Positions 13,655-21,638 of a stretch of 36,343 nt of DNA are shown one piece after another. Source of the DNA: Nitrospirota bacterium (GTDB lineage: Bacteria; Nitrospirota; Thermodesulfovibrionia; UBA6902); assembly GCA_016215115.1 (NCBI GenBank), contig JACRLN010000013.1, positions 1 to 36,343 on the forward strand, written 5' to 3'. Under the pieces are notes generated by a model. The model was not told the DNA's origin. It saw only the letters and a program-made list of their open reading frames with translations, and did no database searches. How positions within the stretch are numbered: the first letter of the stretch is position 1; every line of letters begins with the position of its first letter. Made by a program: the position numbers and the translations under genes.

Positions 13655-14695
13655 ATGCATATGGCAGATGCATTACTTTCACCGGCGGTAGGGACAACCT
13701 TTTGGGCAGGCTCGATGGGGATCATCGTGTACTGCGCAAAAAAGCTCAAAGAGAATATAGACGAAAGAATGATCCCGCTGATGGGCGTGCTCGGCGCCTT
13801 TATATTTGCCGCCCAGATGATAAATTTCACAATCCCGGCAACAGGCTCAAGCGGCCATATCGGCGGTGGCATGATCCTTGCCGCATTGCTGGGGCCATAT
13901 GCCGCCTTCATTGTTATCGCCTCGGTGCTGACAATACAGAGCCTGTTTTTTGCGGACGGCGGAATATTGGCCCTCGGATGTAATATATGGAATATGGGGG
14001 TGTATCCATGTTTCATTGCATATCCTCTTATTTACAGGACAATGGTGAAAACCGGAAGCGGCTCAAGGCGCATACTAATCGCTTCTATACTTAGCGTCAT
14101 CGCAGGACTTCAGTTAGGCGCATTCTCTGTTGTTCTGCAAACCATGCTTTCAGGCAGAAGCGAGCTGCCGTTCAGCACATTCGTCTATATGATGCTGCCG
14201 ATACATCTGGCGATAGGACTTGTCGAAGGGTTTATCACAGCAAGTGTGATTAATTTTGTAAAGTCCATGCGGCCTGAAATAATTGAGAGCATATCGCTTT
14301 CAAGATCACTTTCACAGGGAGTTTCAATCAAAAAGGTATTTACAGGTTTTCTGATTATGGCAGCGCTTACCGGCGGTGTGATGTCATGGTTTGCATCTTC
14401 ACATCCGGACGGTCTTGAATGGTCCATAGAAAAGATATACGGCAAACCCGAACTGCCGGAGCAGGAACACGGGATCGCTCCCGCTTTGAAACAGGTCCAG
14501 GACAAGACGGCGTTTCTGCCCGGCTATAATTTCAAACAGAGTGATGAAGCGTCAACAAAACTGAAGGGCGGGGAATCGTGGCCCGCTATAGGAGCCGGAA
14601 CATCTGTATCGGGCATAATTGGATCAATCATGGTGCTTGGCATAATACTGCTTCTGGGTGCAGGTATAAAAATTCTCAAAACAAGAAGAGCATAA
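13655..14695 (+). CDS. nikMN: ECF nickel/cobalt transporter, fused substrate-binding component NikMN
   Basis: The N-terminus MHMADALLSPAVG carries the Met-His pair that chelates the metal in CbiM/NikM proteins, followed by several membrane segments (residues 1 to ~210). The C-terminal part (~225-346) has two hydrophobic segments around SSHPDGLEWS, the PDGLE (NikN/CbiN-like) domain. Nickel rather than cobalt is favoured by the adjacent nikR. The ATG follows AAGGAGAG at some distance. It forms a unit with nikQ and nikO. Confidence 0.88.
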   Translation: MHMADALLSPAVGTTFWAGSMGIIVYCAKKLKENIDERMIPLMGVLGAFIFAAQMINFTIPATGSSGHIGGGMILAALLGPYAAFIVIASVLTIQSLFFADGGILALGCNIWNMGVYPCFIAYPLIYRTMVKTGSGSRRILIASILSVIAGLQLGAFSVVLQTMLSGRSELPFSTFVYMMLPIHLAIGLVEGFITASVINFVKSMRPEIIESISLSRSLSQGVSIKKVFTGFLIMAALTGGVMSWFASSHPDGLEWSIEKIYGKPELPEQEHGIAPALKQVQDKTAFLPGYNFKQSDEASTKLKGGESWPAIGAGTSVSGIIGSIMVLGIILLLGAGIKILKTRRA

Positions 14696-14742
14696 AACTG
14701 AATTTACTTATGAGTTCATAAGTAAAGATACATAAATTAGGC

Positions 14743-14820
14743 GTCATGCCCGAAGTTCTTAATCGGGCATCCAGTTCTTTAGCTGTCTGGATTCCCGCTC
14801 AACAGACTGCGGGAATGACA
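14743..14820. repeat. Dispersed palindromic repeat, family A (copy 2)
   Basis: Two linked palindromes: one folding on CATGCCCGA/TCGGGCAT, the other on ATTCCCGC/GCGGGAAT, ending AATGACA. It fills the gap between nikMN and nikQ. Confidence 0.85.
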
Positions 14821-14854
14821 AGCTATGTGGTTTTACTTATGACCGCTTTATTAT

Positions 14855-15661
14855 ATGCCGAATTTCGATAAAGAGTATTTCAACATTGGTTACCTTGATA
14901 CACTGTCATACAGGCAGACTTTTATTCACAGAATCAATCCGGGGATAAAGCTTGTTGTCACCCTGGTATTTATTCTTATAGTAGTTTCCTTCTCCAAGTA
15001 TGAGATTCACAGGTTGATGCCGTATTTTGCCTTTCCCGTTTTTCTCATATCTGCCGGAGAGATACCTACCGGGGTTATCCTGAAAAAAATTTTTATCGTC
15101 TCTCCATTTGTGCTGTTCGCCGGAATGTTTAATCCGATGCTCGATACGACTATTGTTTATACAATATCTGGCGTCCCTGTTTCCGGAGGATGGGTATCAT
15201 ATGTCTCAATAATCATCAAATTTATTCTTACCATAAGCTCTGCGCTCCTCCTGATCGCCACCACTTCATTCCCCGGAATATGTTCCGCGCTTGAGAAACT
15301 GCGTGTGCCGAAAGTTTTTGTAATGCAGTTACTCTTCATCTACAGGTATCTATTCGTACTTGCTGAAGAGGCGATGAGGATTGTAAGGGCAAGAAATATG
15401 AGGGCCTTCGGCAAACACGGCAGGGATATTAAAACCTTCATCAACATCATCGGGACCTTTCTTATACGGAGCATAGAACGTTCGGAAAGGATTTACCATG
15501 CAATCTGTTCAAGAGGCTTTGACGGACGGATAAGATTGTTGAGAGATATTAAATTTAAATTCACCGATATTATATTCGCTTTATTATCGGTTTCAGTATT
15601 CATCATTTTAAGGATGTATGATATTGCAGAACTGATTGGAGATGCTGTACTTAAATTTTGA
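14855..15661 (+). CDS. nikQ: ECF transporter transmembrane component (CbiQ/NikQ)
   Basis: Integral membrane T-component of 268 residues. IHRINPGIKL at the N-terminus is typical of CbiQ. Several hydrophobic segments follow, then the coupling-helix motifs around ARNMRAFG and ICSRGFDGRIR (A-R-G type) that contact the ATPase. No clear Shine-Dalgarno precedes the ATG, and a family A repeat separates it from nikMN. The nikO gene starts 8 bases after its stop. Confidence 0.9.
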   Translation: MPNFDKEYFNIGYLDTLSYRQTFIHRINPGIKLVVTLVFILIVVSFSKYEIHRLMPYFAFPVFLISAGEIPTGVILKKIFIVSPFVLFAGMFNPMLDTTIVYTISGVPVSGGWVSYVSIIIKFILTISSALLLIATTSFPGICSALEKLRVPKVFVMQLLFIYRYLFVLAEEAMRIVRARNMRAFGKHGRDIKTFINIIGTFLIRSIERSERIYHAICSRGFDGRIRLLRDIKFKFTDIIFALLSVSVFIILRMYDIAELIGDAVLKF

Positions 15662-15669
15662 ATTAAACC

Positions 15670-16404
15670 ATGAGCCACCACATTATAGAATTCAACAACG
15701 TTCACTTCACCTATCCTGACGGCACAGATGCATTAAAGGGCCTGGATTTCAGGATAACACACGGCGAATCAGTGGGCATTGTCGGCGCAAACGGGGCGGG
15801 GAAATCCACATTAATTTCTCATATGAATGGTTATCTTTTACCAGCAAAAGGGACGATTACTATCGGTGATCTGCAGTTGAACAAGTCCACAATCAATCAT
15901 GCGAGGAAAACCGTAGGTGTTGTATTTCAGAATCCTGATGATCAGCTTTTTATGCCGACTGTTTTTGATGATGTCGCATTCGGCCCTCTGAATCTCGGGA
16001 TGACAAGGGAAAGGGTAATTGAAAGAGTAAATGAAGCATTGACAACTGTCGGCTGCTTAAACCTTAAAGACAAACCCCCTCACCATCTCTCAATGGGACA
16101 GAAACGGGCAGTAACTATTGCAGCAGTTATTGCAATGCAGCCGGACATACTTGTGATGGATGAGCCCGCAGCAAGCCTTGATCCCAAGTCACGGAGGCAG
16201 CTTATAAATCTATTGAAAGAATTCAGGCATACAAAGATCATCGCCTCCCATGATCTTGATCTTATACGCGATGTCTGCACGAGGTGTCTCGTGATATCAG
16301 ACGGGGAGGTCACGGCTGACGGCCGTACCGATGAAATTCTTTTAAACGAACCGCTTCTTGAAGAAAACAATCTTGAACTGCCGCTTTCTTTACAGCATAA
16401 ATAA
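15670..16404 (+). CDS. nikO: ECF transporter ATPase (CbiO/NikO)
   Basis: ABC-type ATPase, 244 residues. Walker A is GANGAGKST, the Q-loop is VVFQNPDDQLFMPTV, the signature is LSMGQKRAVTIA and Walker B is LVMDEPAASLDP, with the switch His in IASHDLDLI. It powers the NikMN/NikQ complex. A single ATPase gene is present, as is usual for dedicated nickel or cobalt ECF systems. Confidence 0.92.
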   Translation: MSHHIIEFNNVHFTYPDGTDALKGLDFRITHGESVGIVGANGAGKSTLISHMNGYLLPAKGTITIGDLQLNKSTINHARKTVGVVFQNPDDQLFMPTVFDDVAFGPLNLGMTRERVIERVNEALTTVGCLNLKDKPPHHLSMGQKRAVTIAAVIAMQPDILVMDEPAASLDPKSRRQLINLLKEFRHTKIIASHDLDLIRDVCTRCLVISDGEVTADGRTDEILLNEPLLEENNLELPLSLQHK

Positions 16405-16429
16405 GGTTCTTCCGGGTTTTGTGTGGAAT

Positions 16430-16469
16430 CACCCTCCCCCTCACCCCCTCCCGTCGAGGGAGGGGGAAA
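16430..16469. repeat. GC-rich hairpin repeat after nikO
   Basis: CCCCTCCC and GGGAGGGG pair around GTCGA, preceded by a C/T-rich lead. No T-run follows. It resembles the repeats translated inside hemW and murU-amgK and may act as an mRNA 3' end. Confidence 0.6.
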
Positions 16470-16568
16470 CATAAGAGGTATCCACAGAAATGTCTGAATA
16501 ACCTTAAATAAAATGCAGAGAGTTACGGATAGAAAGTAGAGAGAAAAAATAACTGGAGGAGACATTCA

Positions 16569-16766
16569 ATGACTGAACTTGAAAAATTAAAACACCTGCT
16601 TGAACACTGGATAGAGCATAACGAAGCACATGTCAAAACATACAGCGAATGGGTGTCGAAGACAGAATCCCTTGGAGAAAAAGATTTAGCAAATATTCTC
16701 CTGGAGGTTGTCGATGAAAGTAAGAAGCTAAACGATTTGTTCAAAAAGGCGATGGAAATCTTGTAG
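16569..16766 (+). CDS. Small helical protein with His/Glu cluster, linked to nickel genes
   Basis: A 65-residue acidic, fully helical-looking protein, with GGAGGA 8 bases before the ATG. It has no signal peptide or membrane segment. Its striking part is HWIEHNEAH (residues 14-22), a set of His and Glu residues spaced as on one helix face and capable of binding a metal. It follows the nickel transporter on the same strand, and I have a weak recollection of similar small domains of unknown function near ECF metal transporters. A metal-chaperone role is inference only. Confidence 0.75.
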   Translation: MTELEKLKHLLEHWIEHNEAHVKTYSEWVSKTESLGEKDLANILLEVVDESKKLNDLFKKAMEIL

Positions 16767-16833
16767 GGGCGATTCGGTGAATCGCCCTTTTCCGGGCGAC
16801 CCGCCGGGGGGCGACCCGCCGGGTCGCCCCTAC
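16763..16833. repeat. Palindromic repeat, family B, between convergent genes
   Basis: Starts GTAGGGGCGATTC and ends GTCGCCCCTAC, with internal GGCGACCCGCCGG copies. It covers the stop codons of both the small nickel-linked gene (+) and murU-amgK (-) and could serve as a two-way terminator. Confidence 0.8.
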
Positions 16834-18794
16834 AGTCTCATAACCAATTCGTACAACTCCGGATATTCGTCTTTTAAAAGTGATATATCATTTTTCAGCA
16901 GCCTCAATCCTTCCGGTACATATTTTGAAAAATATTTTTTCCCTTTGACCGAAGATAGGTAGCCGTATGCGCCAAGCGCCTGCATGTGCCTTTGAAGCCT
17001 GCATACAAGCAGTGTCTCCCTGAAATAGTCTGTATCAAATTTATCCTCAATCTGACTGATGTAATAATTCACAAGTTTCTCTCTCATATTGTCATGAAGG
17101 CGATAATACGGATCCCACAGTATTGAAGCTACATCATAGGCTGAAGGGCCTATCCTCGCTCCCTGATAATCAATTATTTTCAAGGTGCGATCTGCCATCA
17201 CCATAATATTTTGCGACTGGAAATCCCGATGAATTATGGTCTTTGGGAAAGAGTCTGCTTTAAATGCAAGACTATTTAATTCATCCTCCAATCCTGAAAT
17301 ATTGTCAGCTTTCATGTTTCTAATGCCATCTATATAGTTTTCGATAAAATAATCAGTCTCCCATCTGAAATATTCAAAATCGAAAATTCTGTCCTTAAGA
17401 AGCGGACATACCGCCACATGATCGGTTGCAGCAGTATGCAGCAGTACCAATGCGTTAATTACCCTCCTGTAGATATCTTCTATCTCTGTCTCCGAACGAG
17501 GACATTTTAACCAGTTATATAGAGAAGTATCTCCGGCGTCTTCAAATACAGCACTCTTCTCATCAAAATCAATTTCTAACAACTCAGGAACAGGGATAGA
17601 GTATTTCAGGAAAAACTTCGTATATTCTATCTGCCGCTTAAAATCAGGGTCGTCCATTTTACATTCCAACAGTACAGCAGACTTTCTGCCCCTTTTAATT
17701 CTGTAGTATTTTCTGTCCGAACCTCCTGCGCCAATCAGTTGTTTCCCGTTCTCTTCAATATTCAGTATCTCTGATTTGTTCAAATCAATTTTGAAATCAG
17801 CGCCTATGATGCAGTTTTCAAGTAGGGGCAATTCATGAATTGCCCCTACCCTGCTGCCCGGAAGCAAAATACAATTTCTGAGTAGGGGTAATTCATGAAT
17901 TACCCCTACATCTTCGAATGTAAAGCCCTCTTCAATTACAACATATCCCTGGTAATCAACATTCTCACACCCCTTCGTTGCCGGGTGGATGTACACGGTC
18001 TCTCCATCAGATTTCAGCGCATCAAAAACCGCACGGGCATACGTTTCCGGTGTTCCAATATCGCTCCAATAACAACCGTTCACATTAAACGTTCCTACCT
18101 TGCAACCGGAATCCACAGCCTTCAGCCACGCATCAACAACACTGGATGCGCCGGAAGGGAGAAACTGGAGAAATTCAGGTTCGTAAACGGCGATGCCTGT
18201 GAAGGCCGATCGTTGTCCCCCGGTAGGGGCGGGTTTGAAACCCGTCCCTACGTGTTTAAAAAATCCATTCTCATCAACAACGACATTATTGAACCTCGGA
18301 TAATCATGAACAGCAAGCGTTGCAAGATTGTTGGATTTGAGATGGCGCTCAAGAAGTTTTTCCAAACTTATATCAGAAAGTATATCTGAATTGTGCACCA
18401 GAAAAGTTCCTTCATTTAATAATCCCTCTGCATTTTTCAGCGCCCCTCCGGTGCCCAGGATCGTTCTTTCATGAAAAAGGATAATTTTATCTTCTGATAA
18501 TCCCCCTACATCCCCCTTTTCCAAAGGGGGACTTCCTAAATCCCCCACTTTAGCAAAGGGGGGTGAGGGGGGATTTTTGAAATATTGTTTTGCCCAGCCT
18601 TCAATAACCTCTTTCTTATGATGAACATTAATTGCAATTTTATTAACCGGCAGAGTTGATATTTTTTCGAATACATACTGCAAAACCGGTTTACCTAAAA
18701 CCGGCAGCAGAGGTTTTGGAATATGAAATGTAATCGGCTGAAGCCTCTCACCAATACCCGCAGCAGGAATAAAGATGTTGATTTTTTTGTTCAT
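16830..18794 (-). CDS. Fused sugar-1-phosphate uridylyltransferase / sugar kinase (MurU-AmgK-like)
   Basis: The N-terminal ~250 residues are a nucleotidyltransferase: FIPAAGIGERLQPITFHIPK with the G-x-G-x-R-L and PK motifs, and HNSDILSD with the metal aspartate. Residues ~265-345 look like a short left-handed beta-helix. Residues ~350-654 are an aminoglycoside-phosphotransferase-fold kinase with IIHRDFQSQN (catalytic Asp524) and IIDYQGAR. Separate proteins of these two kinds, MurU and AmgK, convert MurNAc to UDP-MurNAc in peptidoglycan recycling; here they are fused. The neighbouring NamZ gene fits this. Four repeat elements are translated in frame, at about residues 73-98, 182-191, 296-305 and 316-325. 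Substrate could also be GlcNAc or another sugar. Confidence 0.82.
   Translation of the reverse strand: MNKKINIFIPAAGIGERLQPITFHIPKPLLPVLGKPVLQYVFEKISTLPVNKIAINVHHKKEVIEGWAKQYFKNPPSPPFAKVGDLGSPPLEKGDVGGLSEDKIILFHERTILGTGGALKNAEGLLNEGTFLVHNSDILSDISLEKLLERHLKSNNLATLAVHDYPRFNNVVVDENGFFKHVGTGFKPAPTGGQRSAFTGIAVYEPEFLQFLPSGASSVVDAWLKAVDSGCKVGTFNVNGCYWSDIGTPETYARAVFDALKSDGETVYIHPATKGCENVDYQGYVVIEEGFTFEDVGVIHELPLLRNCILLPGSRVGAIHELPLLENCIIGADFKIDLNKSEILNIEENGKQLIGAGGSDRKYYRIKRGRKSAVLLECKMDDPDFKRQIEYTKFFLKYSIPVPELLEIDFDEKSAVFEDAGDTSLYNWLKCPRSETEIEDIYRRVINALVLLHTAATDHVAVCPLLKDRIFDFEYFRWETDYFIENYIDGIRNMKADNISGLEDELNSLAFKADSFPKTIIHRDFQSQNIMVMADRTLKIIDYQGARIGPSAYDVASILWDPYYRLHDNMREKLVNYYISQIEDKFDTDYFRETLLVCRLQRHMQALGAYGYLSSVKGKKYFSKYVPEGLRLLKNDISLLKDEYPELYELVMRL
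17822..17909. repeat. Two near-identical family B palindromes inside murU-amgK
   Basis: 28-base perfect palindromes at 17822-17849 and 17882-17909 (GTAGGGGCAATTC and its complement; the second has T for C in the arm). Each is read in frame as IHELPLL in the beta-helix region of the fused enzyme. Confidence 0.9.
18223..18251. repeat. Family B palindrome inside murU-amgK
   Basis: GTAGGGGCGGGTTTGAAACC followed by CGTCCCTAC, a 29-base near-perfect palindrome read in frame as VGTGFKPAPT. Confidence 0.85.
18501..18576. repeat. C/G-rich repeat cluster inside murU-amgK
   Basis: Runs of CCCCC and GGGGG with AAAGGGGG-type palindromes (TCCCCCTTTTCCAAAGGGGG and a second related unit). Read in frame as a proline/glycine-rich peptide of about 25 residues. 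Confidence 0.85.
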
Positions 18795-18812
18795 TATTGT
18801 TGTCTGTTAGCC

Positions 18813-18898
18813 GTCATTCCCGCAGTCCTTAAGCGGGAATCCAGAGTTCTTTGTTTCTTAAAGACACTGGATTCCCGATTACTACCTCGGGAATGACA
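18813..18898. repeat. Dispersed palindromic repeat, family A (copy 3)
   Basis: GTCATTCCCGCAGTCC, AAGCGGGAATCCAG, CTGGATTCCCG and CGGGAATGACA in order. It lies between namZ and murU-amgK. Confidence 0.85.
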
Positions 18899-18968
18899 AT
18901 AATCGACTATCTTCAAGAGATTCACTGTAAAGGGATTTACGACGCACTACACTATAAACAAACTCTAA

Positions 18969-20135
18969 TTAATAGATCAAATATTTCTTCCTGATATTTT
19001 TATTAAACTCCCGGCATTGCTCGTTCCACCATTCTTCCATATGCTCAAGTGACCTGCCGTTTTCTATGTCTTTCCTGAGCCTGTCCGTGCCTGCGAGGAT
19101 ATCTATCGGCATCTTCTCAATTTCATATTCGTAAGGAGGCTTCTTCCATTCAAAACAATCAGGATAAAGGTCATGTATTGTCTTGATAATAGCGACGCCT
19201 GTTTTAAAAGGTCTGAATTTATTTCTGTTAGTGACATGAATCTGCGCTCCTCTGCAGAGCTCGTCTGCATGCTTTTGAAAAGTCGGTTGAAAATAGATGG
19301 GTCTGAAGATAACGCCGGGTAATTTAAATGACTTCAGCTTCTCTATCAAAGCTTCAGCATCTATGAAAGGCGCTCCAAACATCTCAAATGGCCGTGTCGT
19401 GCCGCGTCCCTCGCTTACATTGGTGCCTTCCAGAAGACACATGCCGGGATATACAAGAGCGGTATCCAGCGTAGGCATATTGGGAGAAGGCAACACCCAC
19501 GGCAAACCTGTCTCACCAAACCACATCCTGCGATGCCATCCTTTCATAGGGATGACATGAAAATCCAGTGAAGAATAAAATTCATTTCTTAAATAACTGC
19601 CGATCTCAGCTATTGTCATACCATATCGTACAGACAAGGGACGTCGCCCGACAAAAGATGTAAAAAACATATCGAGCACTGTACCTTCTGTGATGATGCC
19701 GCCAAGAGGATTGGGCCTGTCAAGTATTACAACAGATTTCCCCAGCTCATTGCATGCCTGCATACAGAGTTCCATGGTCCATATAAATGTGTAATAGCGG
19801 GAGCCGGCATCCTGCATGTCTATTACCAGCACATCCAAGTCTTTCAACATTGAAGGCGCAGGCTTACGTGTACTGCTGTAGAGGCTGTAAACAGGCAGTC
19901 CGGTTTTCTTATCCCTGAACCCTTTCCATTCAATCATGTTGTCCTGAGTCTCTCCTCGGATTCCGTGCTGGGGACCAAAGAACGCTGTAAGTTTAAGCTT
20001 TCTGCTCTTGAAAAAACAGTCACCGGCATGCTCCAGTTTTCTGTCTACAGACGCAGGATGCACAACAAGCCCCACGCGTAAGCCTTTTAATTTTCGGGGC
20101 CAATTTTTCTCAAATATGTCGAGTCCGTTTTTCAT
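18969..20135 (-). CDS. namZ: Exo-beta-N-acetylmuramidase NamZ-like (DUF1343)
   Basis: Matches the DUF1343 family, of which NamZ removes terminal MurNAc from peptidoglycan fragments. Recognisable segments are GLRVGLVVHPASVD, FFGPQHGIRGETQDN, LPVYSLY, the VLVIDMQDAGSRYYT block, DRPNPLGG and LLEGTNVSEGRGTTRPFEMFGAPF. I choose the ATG at 20135 (388 residues); earlier ATGs at 20192 and 20210 overlap the divergent hemW start. No signal peptide is visible from any of these starts, which is unusual for an enzyme of the wall and suggests action on imported fragments. The adjacent kinase/uridylyltransferase would use its product, MurNAc. Confidence 0.87.
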   Translation of the reverse strand: MKNGLDIFEKNWPRKLKGLRVGLVVHPASVDRKLEHAGDCFFKSRKLKLTAFFGPQHGIRGETQDNMIEWKGFRDKKTGLPVYSLYSSTRKPAPSMLKDLDVLVIDMQDAGSRYYTFIWTMELCMQACNELGKSVVILDRPNPLGGIITEGTVLDMFFTSFVGRRPLSVRYGMTIAEIGSYLRNEFYSSLDFHVIPMKGWHRRMWFGETGLPWVLPSPNMPTLDTALVYPGMCLLEGTNVSEGRGTTRPFEMFGAPFIDAEALIEKLKSFKLPGVIFRPIYFQPTFQKHADELCRGAQIHVTNRNKFRPFKTGVAIIKTIHDLYPDCFEWKKPPYEYEIEKMPIDILAGTDRLRKDIENGRSLEHMEEWWNEQCREFNKNIRKKYLIY

Positions 20136-20190
20136 TTGTCTCTTAATGTAAGGTAATTCAGTAAAATCTTCAACTTTGCTAAAATGACTC

Positions 20191-21450
20191 ATGGCACAAT
20201 CGCTATACATTCACATCCCCTTCTGTCTGAAACGGTGCGCATACTGCGACTTCGTCTCAGGGATATTTGATCCACTGAAAGCAGATGAATATATCAACGC
20301 ACTTAAAAAAGAGATATCAGCCTTACCGCGCGAAACAGAATTCTCTACACTCTTCATCGGCGGAGGAACTCCTACTACCCTTTCAGCCCATACTCTGAAA
20401 GACCTGATCTATTACATGTTTTCTCACCTTACTTTCAACGGATCTTACGAAGCTACAATCGAGACAAATCCGGGTACGGTAGATTTTGAAAAGCTGCATG
20501 CACTGCGGCTTGCAGGAATAAATAGAATCAGTATCGGCATTCAATCATTTCATGATGATGAGCTTGCATTTCTCGGCAGAATACATACTGCAGAAGAGGC
20601 TGAGCATGCGGTCTCTCTCGCACATGATGCAGGTTTTGAAAATATTGGAATCGACCTCATATACGGTATCCCGGGACAGAATATAGTAAGCTGGAGAAAA
20701 ACACTTGAGAATGCTGTACGATTAAAGCCGACGCATATTTCAGCATATGAGCTTACGGTTGAGAAAGGGACCATGCTGTATGAATATTTAAAAAATCCCC
20801 CTTTATCCCCCTTTTCCAAAGGGGGATTTATAGAGTCCCCTCTATCAAGAGGGAATATAGGGGTGTGTTCCCCTCTTTGGCAAAGAGGGGTAAGGGGAGA
20901 TTTTGCAATGAAAAATATCTCAAAAGCAGATAACCTCAAACTTTTAGATGAAGAAAAAATCATCGAAATGTATGAGTACACAATTGATTACCTGACATCC
21001 AAAAATTACATCCATTATGAAATATCCAACTTTGCATTGCCTGATTATTTCTGCAAACACAATCTCAACTACTGGGACAGGGGTGAATATTACGGAGCCG
21101 GGCTGGGCGCGCATTCGTTTATTGACCATAAACGCTTTTATAATTTCGGCGATCTGGAATTCTATATAAACGCTTTGACAGAGAACAAAAGCCCTGTGCA
21201 GAAGATCGAACAGATAACAAATGACAAGGCGATAGCAGAGACATTTTTCCTGGGGTTAAGAAAGACCGGTGGAATAAACCTGAAAACTGTTTCCGAATCG
21301 TACAAACAGGACCTTGTGAGTATGTATCAAAATGAAATAAAGGAACTGGAGGAAGCCGGACTTGTGGAATACAACAGTAAGTCTTTCAATTTAAGGCTCA
21401 CCCGCAAAGGACTTCTCCTGTCAAATGAGGTATTCACCAAATTTATATAA
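20191..21450 (+). CDS. hemW: Radical SAM heme chaperone HemW-like, with in-frame repeat insert
   Basis: Radical SAM protein beginning LYIHIPFCLKRCAYCDF, with the CxxxCxxC cluster. The Cys-Asp-Phe that follows is the HemW type, not true HemN (which continues C-x-C). HemW binds heme and helps insert it into cytochromes rather than oxidising coproporphyrinogen. GGGTPTTL and IGIQSFHDDEL are typical. About 38 residues (~201-238) are translated from a C/G-rich repeat at 20793-20902, inserted where family members continue from LTVEKGTMLYEYLK to the helix DEEKIIEMYEY. The start has no Shine-Dalgarno and may lie close to the mRNA 5' end. Confidence 0.87.
   Translation: MAQSLYIHIPFCLKRCAYCDFVSGIFDPLKADEYINALKKEISALPRETEFSTLFIGGGTPTTLSAHTLKDLIYYMFSHLTFNGSYEATIETNPGTVDFEKLHALRLAGINRISIGIQSFHDDELAFLGRIHTAEEAEHAVSLAHDAGFENIGIDLIYGIPGQNIVSWRKTLENAVRLKPTHISAYELTVEKGTMLYEYLKNPPLSPFSKGGFIESPLSRGNIGVCSPLWQRGVRGDFAMKNISKADNLKLLDEEKIIEMYEYTIDYLTSKNYIHYEISNFALPDYFCKHNLNYWDRGEYYGAGLGAHSFIDHKRFYNFGDLEFYINALTENKSPVQKIEQITNDKAIAETFFLGLRKTGGINLKTVSESYKQDLVSMYQNEIKELEEAGLVEYNSKSFNLRLTRKGLLLSNEVFTKFI
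20793..20902. repeat. C/G-rich repeat inserted in frame in hemW
   Basis: Two linked palindromes, CCCCCTTTTCCAAAGGGGG-type and CCCCTCTTTGGCAAAGAGGGG-type. Related to the cluster inside murU-amgK at 18501-18576. Confidence 0.88.
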
Positions 21451-21460
21451 TCCGCTTTTT

Positions 21461-21616
21461 CGTAAGGGCGGACGGCCGTTCGCCCCTACTTACATAACTT
21501 AATCAAAAAAGGTAAAATAAGAACTAATTTGTTTGTCATTCCGCACTTGATGCGGAATCTGTAGGGGGGAAGAGCTGTTCGCCCTAACTCTGGATTCCCG
21601 TTTTCACGGGAATGCC
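21461..21616. repeat. Family B and family A palindromes upstream of ahbD-like gene
   Basis: A family B copy at 21461-21489 (AAGGGCGGACGGCCGTTCGCCC) is followed by a family A copy at 21535-21616. The family A copy has a second family B fragment (GTAGGGGGGAAGAGCTGTTC) nested in its centre. Confidence 0.8.
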
Positions 21617-21638
21617 ATACAAATTACTAAGGTAAAAT

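Noticed and set aside
14185-14505. 106-residue minus-strand ORF inside nikMN
   Set aside because: It is a shadow of a clearly conserved membrane protein gene and has no ribosome site or recognisable features.
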